In this document: in pieces, positions 1-8,471 of the stretch | Layout of the letters: each line of letters starts with the position of its first letter | Position numbering within the stretch: the stretch's first letter is position 1 | Source: an uncultured Solirubrobacterales bacterium | GTDB lineage: Bacteria; Actinomycetota; Thermoleophilia; Solirubrobacterales; 70-9 | DNA: 64,000 bases | Assembly: GCA_903939845.1 (NCBI GenBank) | Contig: CAJAIJ010000007.1 | Coordinates: 1-64,000 of the forward strand | Direction: 5' to 3' | Made by a program: the position numbers and the translations under genes | The notes under the pieces: generated by a model | The model's input: only the letters and a program-made list of their open reading frames with translations | What the model was told of the DNA's origin: nothing | Database searches by the model: none

Positions 1-53
1 ACGGACGTGCGTCGAGGTGGTTCTCCGGCCGAGCAGGGCCAGGAGTCGCGGTT

Positions 54-78
54 CCCGGAATAGCAGCGCTATTTCGGG
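54..78. terminator. Stem-loop downstream of the acyl-CoA carboxylase gene
   Basis: CCCGGAATAGC-AGC-GCTATTTCGGG, 11-bp stem with one G.T wobble, about 70 bp past the minus-strand stop at 148; no clear U-tract. Confidence 0.4.
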
Positions 79-147
79 GTTCCGACGACGAAGCGATGCG
101 ACTGCCGGAGGGCCTCCGCGACGTGCGGGCGATGCAGGGGGGATGGC

Positions 148-1734
148 TCATACAGGCATGACCCCATGCTTCTTCCAGGGCTTTTCGACCTTCTTGTCCT
201 TCGCCATCTCGAGCGCCTGGATCACGGTCTGACGGGTCTCGCGGGGATCGATGATGTCGTCGATCATCGCGTTGCCGGCAGCGATGTAGGGGTCGATCTG
301 CTCGCGGACTGCGTTCAGCATCGCCTCACGGGTCGCTTCGGGATCGTCGGACGCCTCGATCGCCGAGCGGCCGATGATGTTGACCGCACCCTCGGCACCC
401 ATCACCGAGACCTCGGCCCCGGGCCAGGCCACGATCAGATCGGGTTCGTAGGCCCGGCCACACATCACGTAGTAGCCGGCCCCGTAGGCCTTTCTGACCA
501 GGACCGTGATCTTCGGGACGGTCGCCCGGGAGACTGCGTAGAGCATCTTCGCTCCGTGGCGGATGATGCCCTCCTGCTCGACCTTCGAGCCGACCATGAA
601 GCCGGGGACGTCCTGAAGGAAGAGGAGCGGGATTCCGAAGGCGTCACAGAGGTTGATGAAGCGGGCCGCCTTGTCGGCCGAGTCGACATCGAGAATCCCC
701 CCCAGATGCTTGGGCTGGTTGGCGACGATCCCGACCGGCCGTCCCCCGAACCTGGCCAGGCAGGTGATCAGAGACTTAGCGAACTTCGGCTTGATGTCGA
801 AATAGTCGCCGTCGTCGACGGTCTCGGAGATGACCTCGTACATGTCGTACGGCTGGCGCGGGGATTCGGGGATGATCTCCAGGAGGCGGTCGGAGCCCCG
901 ATCGACAGGGTCGTCTGACTCGATGACCGGCGGCTTCTGCTCGCAGTTGGAGGGAAAGAAGGAGAGGTACTTCTTGACCGACTCGATGCACTCGGGATCG
1001 TCTTTGACCTCGAGATCGCCGACTCCGGACTTGCGGCAGTGGACCTTGGCCCCGCCGAGCTCTTCCATCTCGATCTCCTCGCCGGTCACGGCCTTGACCA
1101 GGTGGGGTCCGGCCAGGGCCATCGCACCCTGGCCAGAGACCATCGGGACGAAATCGGCCAGGGCCGGGATGTAGGCGGTTCCGGCAGCGCAGGGACCCAT
1201 CATCGCCGCCACCATCGGGACGACGCCCGACATCTCGACCTCTTCCCTGAACAGGTGACCCGAGCCGGCGAAGAGCGACCCGGCTGCCTCCTGGATCCGG
1301 GCCCCGGCCGAGTCGAGCAGCCAGACCAGAGGCATCCGCTTGGTCAGGGCCATCTCCCGGATCCTCGAAACCTTTGTCTCCCCGGTCTGGCCCATCGAGC
1401 CGGCCATAACGGTGAAGTCGTAGGCGACGATCGCGCAGGGTCGCCCGTCGACATCGCCCCAACCGGTGACGACGCCGTCTGCCGGGGCATCCCTGCCGGC
1501 CATGGCCGGCTGCGAGTAGTGGGGCCTGCCCTGCAGTCCGATCTCGACGAAAGTCCCCTCGTCGACCAGCAGGTCGATCCGCTCACGGGCAGTCAGTTTC
1601 CCGGCCGCGTGCTGCTTCTCGATCTTCTCCGCCCCCCCTCCGAGTCGGGCCCTTCCCCTCCGCTCGTGGAGCTGCTCGGTCAGCTCGGTCAGTGGGGCGG
1701 TCCCCGGAAGCCTGTTCTCGCTCTGCTCGCTCAT
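148..1734 (-). CDS. Acyl-CoA carboxylase carboxyltransferase (beta) subunit, propionyl/methylcrotonyl-CoA carboxylase-like
   Basis: MSEQSENRLPG start; carboxyltransferase motifs (LDSAGARIQE, ANQPKHLGGILDVDSADKAARFI, DVPGFMVG, GAGYYVMCGRAY). Confidence 0.93.
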   Translation of the reverse strand: MSEQSENRLPGTAPLTELTEQLHERRGRARLGGGAEKIEKQHAAGKLTARERIDLLVDEGTFVEIGLQGRPHYSQPAMAGRDAPADGVVTGWGDVDGRPCAIVAYDFTVMAGSMGQTGETKVSRIREMALTKRMPLVWLLDSAGARIQEAAGSLFAGSGHLFREEVEMSGVVPMVAAMMGPCAAGTAYIPALADFVPMVSGQGAMALAGPHLVKAVTGEEIEMEELGGAKVHCRKSGVGDLEVKDDPECIESVKKYLSFFPSNCEQKPPVIESDDPVDRGSDRLLEIIPESPRQPYDMYEVISETVDDGDYFDIKPKFAKSLITCLARFGGRPVGIVANQPKHLGGILDVDSADKAARFINLCDAFGIPLLFLQDVPGFMVGSKVEQEGIIRHGAKMLYAVSRATVPKITVLVRKAYGAGYYVMCGRAYEPDLIVAWPGAEVSVMGAEGAVNIIGRSAIEASDDPEATREAMLNAVREQIDPYIAAGNAMIDDIIDPRETRQTVIQALEMAKDKKVEKPWKKHGVMPV

Positions 1735-2531
1735 CAACGTCCCTTCCATTCCGGTTCGCGCTTCTCGAAGAAGGCCTTGACGCCCTCGATCGCATCTTCG
1801 GTCGAGAGTTCGATCGCCAACTGAGACCGGAGGTAGTCCAGTGCGTCGGCCAGTTCCATGTCGAGCTGCCTCCACATCGCGTCCTTGCCCAGACGCATGA
1901 TCAGCGGCGACCTCGCGGCCAACATCCCTGCCCACTCGGCCACCGCGTCATCGACCTGATCATGCGGGACGACCTTGTTGACGATGCCGGCTTCCCGCGC
2001 CTGCTCGGCATCGAGGCGCTCGCCCAGCAGGAGCATCTCGTTCGTCTTCTTTCTGGGGACGTTCCGGTAGATCAGCGCCATGATCATGAACGGGAAGAGG
2101 CCGACCGTGATCTCGGGCGTCCCGAAGGTCGCGCGGTCGGAGGCGACGATCAGGTCGCAGGCGAGGGCCAGACCGAGTGAGCCGGCCAGGACATGTCCCT
2201 TGGCAGCGACGACGGTCGGTTTGCCGAGCTCACCGATGGCCTTGAAGCAGTCGGGGAAGCGCTTGGCGCCCTCGAACTTTTCGACCGTCCCGGCGTCACC
2301 GCCGAAGGCCGAGAGGTTTCCGCCTGCCGAGAAGACCTTCTCGTGCGACGAGGCCAGAACGACGACCCGAACCTCTTCGTCGGTCTTTGCCATCGACAAC
2401 GAGCAGAGCAGTTCATCCAGCAACTGGTCCGACAGGGCATTGCGGGTGTCGGGGTCGTCGAGGGTGATCGTGGCGATGTGCCCGTCGACCTCGTAGCGGA
2501 CTTTCTCAAATTCTCCTCCGGATTCGCTCAT
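1734..2531 (-). CDS. Enoyl-CoA hydratase/isomerase family protein
   Basis: Crotonase fold: HIATITLDDPDTRNALS, AAKGHVLAGSLGLALACDLIVAS; 1-bp overlap with the carboxylase start. Confidence 0.9.
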   Translation of the reverse strand: MSESGGEFEKVRYEVDGHIATITLDDPDTRNALSDQLLDELLCSLSMAKTDEEVRVVVLASSHEKVFSAGGNLSAFGGDAGTVEKFEGAKRFPDCFKAIGELGKPTVVAAKGHVLAGSLGLALACDLIVASDRATFGTPEITVGLFPFMIMALIYRNVPRKKTNEMLLLGERLDAEQAREAGIVNKVVPHDQVDDAVAEWAGMLAARSPLIMRLGKDAMWRQLDMELADALDYLRSQLAIELSTEDAIEGVKAFFEKREPEWKGR

Positions 2532-2559
2532 GGCGCCGGACGATACCAATAAACGAGGA

Positions 2560-2596
2560 GTAGAAAGTGTTACTCTCTACTTGCCCAAACGGGCAA
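2560..2596. promoter_or_regulatory. Divergent control region with two adjacent dyads (putative operators)
   Basis: GTAGAAAG-TGTTA-CTCTCTAC (2560-2580, one mismatch) abutting perfect TTGCCC-AAAC-GGGCAA (2581-2596), between divergent acyl-CoA genes. Confidence 0.6.
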
Positions 2597-2677
2597 TCAA
2601 GGATCAGAGATTCAGACGGAGCCACCCACCACCTGCCGATACCGCAGTGCCGGGATCCAGGGAGCAAGGAGACGAGA

Positions 2678-3877
2678 GTGAGCCAGACAGTCATCAAGCC
2701 CGACTACGAGAAGGCCCAGAAGCACTTCATCTTCACCCAGGAGCACGAAGACCTCAGGGAGTCGATGGAGGAGTGGGTCAAGAAGGAGCTCTACCCCCAT
2801 CGCAACGAGTGGGAAGAGACGAAGTGGCCCGATTCGGCCATGGAGCGGGCCGGTGAGCTCGGCTACCTCGGCCTCTGCTTCCCCGAGGAGTACGGAGGAC
2901 AGGGCGGCGACTACTACTACTCGCTGGTCCGTGCCGAGGCTCTCAGCCACGCCGGATCGGGCGGGCTCGGGATGGGCTTCGCGGTCCAGACCGACATGGT
3001 CCTTCCTCCGATCGAGATGCTCGGAACCGAGGAGCAGAAGCAGCAGTATCTGGTCCCCGGAATCCAGGGCAAGCGGATCGGGTGCCTCGGGATCACCGAG
3101 CCCGGAGCCGGCTCCGATGTGGCCTCGATCAGGACCACGGCAAAGCTCGACGGCGACGAATACGTGATCAACGGGTCGAAGACCTTCATCACCAACGCGG
3201 CCCGTGCCGACTTCATCGTGCTGGTCGCCAAGACCGACCCGGATGCCGGACACGACGGGATCTCCCTGCTCCTGATCGACATCAGGGACGAGGACGGCAA
3301 CGAGCTGCCGGGATTCTCGGTCGCCCAGAACCTGGAGAAGATGGGGATGGAGGCCTCGGACACCTGCGAGATCGCCTTCGAGGACATGCGGGTCCCGGCG
3401 GACTCGATCCTCGGTGAAGTCGGAAAGGGCTTCTACCACATCACCTGGGAGCTCCAGGGCGAGCGACTGGTGGCTGCTGCCGGCTCGAACGCCGGTGCCG
3501 AGAGGCTGCTGGAAACATCGATCCAGTACGCCCAGGAGCGCGAGGCGTTCGGACGGCCGATCGGGAAGTTCCAGACGATCCGGCACAAGATCGCCGCAAT
3601 GGCGACCAAGATCGAGGCCTCCAAGCAGTTCACCTACACGGTGGCCTGGAGGTTTGCCAACGGGGAGTACCCGGTTCGCGAGATCTCGATGGCGAAGCTG
3701 CTCTCGGCCCAGATGGCCTGTGAGGTCGCCGACGAGACGATCCAGATTCACGGTGGCTGGGGATACATGAAGGAGTACGAGGTCGAGCGCCACTACCGCG
3801 ACGTCCGGTTGAACCGGATCGGAGCGGGCACCGACGAGATCATGCTCGAGGTGATCGGCCGCTCCTACGGCCTGTAG
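2678..3877 (+). CDS. Acyl-CoA dehydrogenase
   Basis: GTG start (VSQTVIKPDYEKAQKHF); GCLGITEPGAGSDVASIRTTA, YAQEREAFGRPIGKFQ, QIHGGWGYMKEYEVERHYRDVR. Confidence 0.95.
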   Translation: MSQTVIKPDYEKAQKHFIFTQEHEDLRESMEEWVKKELYPHRNEWEETKWPDSAMERAGELGYLGLCFPEEYGGQGGDYYYSLVRAEALSHAGSGGLGMGFAVQTDMVLPPIEMLGTEEQKQQYLVPGIQGKRIGCLGITEPGAGSDVASIRTTAKLDGDEYVINGSKTFITNAARADFIVLVAKTDPDAGHDGISLLLIDIRDEDGNELPGFSVAQNLEKMGMEASDTCEIAFEDMRVPADSILGEVGKGFYHITWELQGERLVAAAGSNAGAERLLETSIQYAQEREAFGRPIGKFQTIRHKIAAMATKIEASKQFTYTVAWRFANGEYPVREISMAKLLSAQMACEVADETIQIHGGWGYMKEYEVERHYRDVRLNRIGAGTDEIMLEVIGRSYGL

Positions 3878-3920
3878 GTAGTTGAGCCGCCCCAGGGCGG
3901 CGAGAGTCACGCAGCACCCA

Positions 3921-3963
3921 GAGGCCCGGGTCCAAACAGTCGGACCCGGGCCTCATTTCATTC
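3921..3963 (+). terminator. Rho-independent terminator of the acyl-CoA dehydrogenase gene
   Basis: Perfect 13-bp stem GAGGCCCGGGTCC/GGACCCGGGCCTC followed by ATTTCATTC. Confidence 0.85.
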
Positions 3964-4023
3964 AGCTCTTCCAGAGTTTCGCCCGGGCGCCCGTCTCCCG
4001 GTGGCGGCCGGGATTCGGAGCGA

Positions 4024-4443
4024 CTACTGGCCGAAGGGGTTCAGGGTGATGGCCGGAGAAGATGCGATGTCAGCGGTGTTGCGGGTGACCAGGGTCAGGT
4101 CGTGGACGATCGCGGTTGCCGCCAGAAGGCCATCGACCACAGGTAGAGGGTCGGGGACGTTGATCCGCCCCCACTCCTCGGCAACGATGACATCCACCGG
4201 CAGGATCCTGTCCTCGTACTCCCCGGCGATCCCGGCTAGCCAGCGATCGAGCACCTCGGCTGAAGCCTCGTCGCGCCGGGCGATTCGTTCGATGCCGCGC
4301 CTCAGCTCACCTATCACCAGAACACTCAGGAAGAGGCCTTCGTCGGCGACCGAGGAGATCCAATCCCGAACTCCGGGGTCGGCCCGGTTGCCCTTCCTCA
4401 GCTCCGACACGACATTCGTGTCGACCAGGTATCCGGCGGTCAC
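4024..4443 (-). CDS. PIN-domain ribonuclease toxin (VapC/FitB-like)
   Basis: GTG start VTAGYLVDTNVVSELRKG; PIN acidic residues (VDTN, GELRRG, DGLLAATA, TRNTAD). Confidence 0.88.
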   Translation of the reverse strand: MTAGYLVDTNVVSELRKGNRADPGVRDWISSVADEGLFLSVLVIGELRRGIERIARRDEASAEVLDRWLAGIAGEYEDRILPVDVIVAEEWGRINVPDPLPVVDGLLAATAIVHDLTLVTRNTADIASSPAITLNPFGQ

Positions 4444-4450
4444 GGTCAGA

Positions 4451-4681
4451 TCAGAGTGCCGGCTCTCGGCCGAGGTCCGCTGGCCGCTCGAAGTCCTCGT
4501 CCTCCCCGACCTCGGGCATCCCGGCCAGAGCGTCAGCGAGCGAGATCCGGGACTCCCCGAACAGCGCGGCCCGAAGTATCTGCCGGTGCTCCTCCTCGGC
4601 CGAGTGGCCCTTGCGGGCCGCACGGACCTTGAGTCTGGTCACCAGATCAACTTCTATGCCGCGTACGAGTAGCTGGGCCAT
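4451..4681 (-). CDS. FitA-like ribbon-helix-helix antitoxin
   Basis: MAQLLVRGIEVDLVTRLKVRAARKGHSAEEEHRQILRAAL; 7 bp upstream of the toxin gene on the same strand. Confidence 0.87.
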   Translation of the reverse strand: MAQLLVRGIEVDLVTRLKVRAARKGHSAEEEHRQILRAALFGESRISLADALAGMPEVGEDEDFERPADLGREPAL

Positions 4682-4861
4682 GGTGATATCAATGCTATCA
4701 AGACTGGTGGAGGCTCTTTTCATCCTTCCTTAGGAGTTCCCGACCGGCGTAACTCTCCCCCTCTCCCAAGGCTGGCCGAGAAGGCGCCGCCGGTGTACCT
4801 GCTGGCCATTGCTCATATAGTCCGGCCCGCAACCGAGACAAGTGACAAGGAGCTGGAACTG

Positions 4862-5692
4862 ATGGGACTTCTGAACGGAAAGAACGCGATCGTCACGGGA
4901 TCTGCAAGGGGAATCGGCCGGGCGACGGCCGAGCTCTTCGCAGCCGAGGGCGCGAACGTAATGATCAACGACCTCGACGCCGACGCGGCCGAGCAGGCCT
5001 CCTCCGAGATCGAGGGCGCGACCGCCGTCTTCGCCGGTGACCTGACCGAAGCCGACGCCGCCGACCGCATGGTCGAGGCTGCGATGGAGGCATTCGACTC
5101 GATCGACATCGTCGTCAACAACGCCGGCTACACCTGGGACGGCGTCGCTCACAAGATGACCGACGAGCAGTTCCAGGCGATGCTCGACATCCACACGATC
5201 GTCCCGTTCCGGGTCGCCAGGGCGCTCGCACCTCACTGGCGGGATGCCGCCAAGGTCGAGGCCGGCGAGGGCCGCGAGGTCTTCCGCAAGCTGATCAACG
5301 TCTCCTCGGTCTCGGGGACGATGGGCAACGCCGGACAGGCCAACTACAGCGCCGCCAAGGCCGGCGTAGTCGGCCTGACCAAGACTCTGGCCAAGGAGTG
5401 GGGTCAGTTCAAGATCAACGTCAACGCGGTCGCCTTCGGGTTCGTCGAGACACGTCTGACGGCATCGAAGGATGGCGGCGAGACAGTGACCGGTCCGGGC
5501 GGCGAGGAGATCCAGCTCGGAATCCCGGACCAGCTCAGGGCGATGGCTTCGATGATCATCCCGCTCGGCCGTCCGGCAACTCCGGATGAGGCCTCGGGCC
5601 CGGTTCTATTCCTCGCCTCGGGACTCTCCGACTACGTTCACGGCCAGGTCCTGAACGTGACCGGTGGCCAGTTCGGAGGCATGTACACCTGA
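4862..5692 (+). CDS. SDR family oxidoreductase (3-oxoacyl-ACP reductase-like)
   Basis: TGSARGIGRA Rossmann motif, NNAGY, NYSAAK active site; start at MGLLNGKN. Confidence 0.92.
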   Translation: MGLLNGKNAIVTGSARGIGRATAELFAAEGANVMINDLDADAAEQASSEIEGATAVFAGDLTEADAADRMVEAAMEAFDSIDIVVNNAGYTWDGVAHKMTDEQFQAMLDIHTIVPFRVARALAPHWRDAAKVEAGEGREVFRKLINVSSVSGTMGNAGQANYSAAKAGVVGLTKTLAKEWGQFKINVNAVAFGFVETRLTASKDGGETVTGPGGEEIQLGIPDQLRAMASMIIPLGRPATPDEASGPVLFLASGLSDYVHGQVLNVTGGQFGGMYT

Positions 5693-5729
5693 TCGGGACC
5701 CCGCCCTCGGGCGATATGCCGGCGAATCG

Positions 5730-5750
5730 GGGGCCGCAAGGCCCCTTTTT
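5730..5750 (+). terminator. Rho-independent terminator
   Basis: GGGGCC-GCAA-GGCCCC followed by TTTTT. Confidence 0.85.
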
Positions 5751-5772
5751 CGTGCCCCGGCAGGGGTCCGGG

Positions 5773-6621
5773 TCAGTCCCGGCTCTCGGCAGGGATGTCC
5801 TCGCCTCCGCCGGTGAAGGCCGGGGGCGGGAAGGGGCCGAACCAGTTGTCACGGCCCCCGTCGATCGTGATCACGGAGCCGGAGTGGAAGGCGCCGGCGT
5901 CGCTCGTCAGGAAGGCGATGATCCAGGCCATCTCCTCCTCCCTGCCGGCCCGTCCCATCGGGATCGTGCGGTCGATCGCATCGACGACCTCTTTCGGATA
6001 TTTGGTGACGAACGTGTCGGTCGTGAACTGGCCAGCTGCCAGAGCACATGTCCGGACCCCGAACCGCGCCCACTCGGTGGCGAGGGTTCGCATCATGTTC
6101 TCGACCGCGGCGCGGGCCGCTCCGGAATGGACCATCCCGGGCATTCCGTTGTGGGGCGAGAGGGTCACCGAGAGCACCGAACCGGACCCCTGCGGGATGA
6201 AGGCCCTGGTGGCGGCGGCATGGGTCATCAGCCAGGTCCCGGTCACATTGAGCTCGATCACGGTCCTGAAGCCCTTGGGGCTGATCGCCTCGGCCGGACT
6301 GAGGAACTGGCCGCCGGCGTTGTTGACGAGGGTGTCGATCCGGTCGTGGCGGGCCAGGATCTCGTCGAAGAAGGCGTCCACGGCCTCTTCCTCCCGGATG
6401 TCGAGAGTCGAGAACTCGAAGGTTCCGGGAAGCCCTTCCGCCAGCGAGGCGGTCTCCTCCAGCGGCTCGGACCGCCTGCCACACCCGATCACGGTGGCGC
6501 CGAGCCGGATCATCTCGAGCGATGCCGCTCTGCCCAGTCCGGTTCCGGCACCCGAGACCACGACGACCCTGCCTTCGAGGAGGCCGTCGCGGAAAATCTC
6601 CGATCGTGAACTGGGTCCCAT
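5773..6621 (-). CDS. SDR family oxidoreductase, peroxisomal trans-2-enoyl-CoA reductase-like
   Basis: SGAGTGLGRA, NNAGGQFLSPAE, and HSGAARAAVENMMRTLATEWA in place of YxxxK. Confidence 0.82.
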   Translation of the reverse strand: MGPSSRSEIFRDGLLEGRVVVVSGAGTGLGRAASLEMIRLGATVIGCGRRSEPLEETASLAEGLPGTFEFSTLDIREEEAVDAFFDEILARHDRIDTLVNNAGGQFLSPAEAISPKGFRTVIELNVTGTWLMTHAAATRAFIPQGSGSVLSVTLSPHNGMPGMVHSGAARAAVENMMRTLATEWARFGVRTCALAAGQFTTDTFVTKYPKEVVDAIDRTIPMGRAGREEEMAWIIAFLTSDAGAFHSGSVITIDGGRDNWFGPFPPPAFTGGGEDIPAESRD

Positions 6622-6669
6622 TAGACCCGACAACCCTACTGTCACCCCGGTCGACTGTATCTTCGGGTC

Positions 6670-7575
6670 ATGGCAGTTCAGGCGCTACCGACTCCGTTGA
6701 CCTCGCCGCTTCCCGGCGGCTCCGCGGATGCCCATGTCGTAGTCGAGCCGATCATCACCGGTGAGGTGGGCGTCGTTCAGGAGATCCAGTCCAGCCCGTC
6801 GGGCGAGATGGGCTTCCTGAAGGCACTGAGAAAGATGCGCGGTCCGACCGTTGCGGTGCCGGTTCCGGCCTTTCTGGTCAGGCATCCGACCGCCGGGCTG
6901 GTCCTGATCGATACCGGGCTGCACCCCTCGATCGCGAGCGATCCCGAAGCCAACCTCGGCCGTCTGGCGGCCTCGTTCACGGAGTGGACCGTCCGTCCCG
7001 GAGAAGACGTCGCATCCCGCCTCAGGGCCAACGACACCGACCCTTCCGAAGTCGGGACGGTGATCATGACCCACCTCCACCTCGACCACGCGTCCGGCAT
7101 CTCGGAGTTCCCCGGGGCGACCTTCGTCGTTTCCTCGAAGGAATGGGACGACGCATGCTCAGGCCTCTTTCCGCTCCTCAAGTACTACCGTCGACAGCAG
7201 TTCGATCATGCCTTCGATTTCCGCACCGTCGACTACTCGTCCGACTCGACCAACTCCTTCTCGACCTTCGGTCGCTCCTTCGACCTTTTCGGGGACGGCT
7301 CGGTCGTCCTGGTCTCGACCCCCGGGCACTCGGCCGGGCACCAGTCGGTGGTGCTTCGACTCGCTGACCGCCCGATGCTCATCGCCGGAGATGCGATCTT
7401 CCTGGCCGGGCAGCTCGAGCCGGGGGCCGACCTCGCAGCCCGACCTGAAGACCGGCACGAGTACGAACGAAGCATTCGGGAGATGCAGCTTTTCCGACGC
7501 GAAAACCCGTCGGCGATCATCACCCCCGGACACGACCCCGAGTTCTACGACCGGCTCCCCGACCGGCTCGGCTGA
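6670..7575 (+). CDS. Metallo-beta-lactamase-fold hydrolase, AHL lactonase-like
   Basis: HLHLDH metal motif, STPGHSAGHQS, IAGDAI, TPGHDPEF. Confidence 0.8.
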   Translation: MAVQALPTPLTSPLPGGSADAHVVVEPIITGEVGVVQEIQSSPSGEMGFLKALRKMRGPTVAVPVPAFLVRHPTAGLVLIDTGLHPSIASDPEANLGRLAASFTEWTVRPGEDVASRLRANDTDPSEVGTVIMTHLHLDHASGISEFPGATFVVSSKEWDDACSGLFPLLKYYRRQQFDHAFDFRTVDYSSDSTNSFSTFGRSFDLFGDGSVVLVSTPGHSAGHQSVVLRLADRPMLIAGDAIFLAGQLEPGADLAARPEDRHEYERSIREMQLFRRENPSAIITPGHDPEFYDRLPDRLG

Positions 7576-7586
7576 GCGGCCTCAGC

Positions 7587-8336
7587 TCAGTACGGTTCGC
7601 CCTCGGCCTCGAGCCGTGCGACCACACCCTCCCGGCCCTTCTCGCCCAGCTCCGTGTACATCTCCTTGACCCGGTCGAAGATCGCGTTCGAGGCCTCGAG
7701 CTGCCTCTCCCTGGTAGTGCCCTCTTCGATCTCGAACTGGAGCGGTCTTCCGTACTGGACCGTCACGCTCGGAAACCTGAACTTCCTCCACTTCCGGACG
7801 CCGGCCGAGCCGAAGATTGCGACCGGGACCACCGGGATTCCCGACTCCAGGGCCATCCGTCCGACTCCGGGCCGCGGCTTGCCGAGTTCCGAACTCCGCG
7901 ACCTGCCGCCCTCGGCATAGACCATCACGGCGCCCCCCTGATCGAAGATCGTCCGGACGGTCTCGAAGGCCTCCTCGTCCTGAACGCCTCGGCGGACCGG
8001 GAAGATCCCGCCGTGGAAGAGGATCCAGGTCAGCACCGGGGGTCCGAAAAGCTGCGACTTGGCCATGATCCGGAGTTTCCTCCAGGTGTAGATCCCGGCG
8101 AAGAAATGGTCCATCTGGCTGAAGTGGTTCGGGACCAGCAGGACCGGACCGGTGCGGGGAATGTTCTGGGTCGCGATCGCCCGGGTCCTGTAGAGGAAGA
8201 GGGCGATCGGGGTGACCACGGTCCTGACCAGCGTGTACATGTAACCGGGCCGACGGTTCCGTGCCCTCTCGTGAAACTTCTCGAAGAACTCGGCCGGACG
8301 CTCGTCCTTGTAGACCTGTGGCTTGATGTCAGGCAT
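7587..8336 (-). CDS. 1-acyl-sn-glycerol-3-phosphate acyltransferase (PlsC family)
   Basis: NHFSQMDHFF (NHxxxxD motif), FPVRRGVQDEEAF, YAEGGRSRS. Confidence 0.9.
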   Translation of the reverse strand: MPDIKPQVYKDERPAEFFEKFHERARNRRPGYMYTLVRTVVTPIALFLYRTRAIATQNIPRTGPVLLVPNHFSQMDHFFAGIYTWRKLRIMAKSQLFGPPVLTWILFHGGIFPVRRGVQDEEAFETVRTIFDQGGAVMVYAEGGRSRSSELGKPRPGVGRMALESGIPVVPVAIFGSAGVRKWRKFRFPSVTVQYGRPLQFEIEEGTTRERQLEASNAIFDRVKEMYTELGEKGREGVVARLEAEGEPY

Positions 8337-8471
8337 TCGTTCTGGTCTCTCTGAAGGATTCGCCTCCGGGCGGTCGGACCTGCCGCCACACCGGTGAGCG
8401 AATCGAGTCGAAGGTGAAGTCGGCCCCGATCCTATTGGCCGGGGCGGATTCGGGGTTCGCCCGCGTCCGAC

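Noticed and set aside
1735-1935. 67-aa N-terminal extension of the carboxyltransferase ORF
   Set aside because: Overlaps the enoyl-CoA hydratase in another frame; MSEQSENRLPG at 1734 is the natural start
6080-6160. Degenerate SDR (missing YxxxK) as a pseudoenzyme
   Set aside because: HSGAARAxV is, from memory, normal for the PECR-like enoyl-CoA reductase branch
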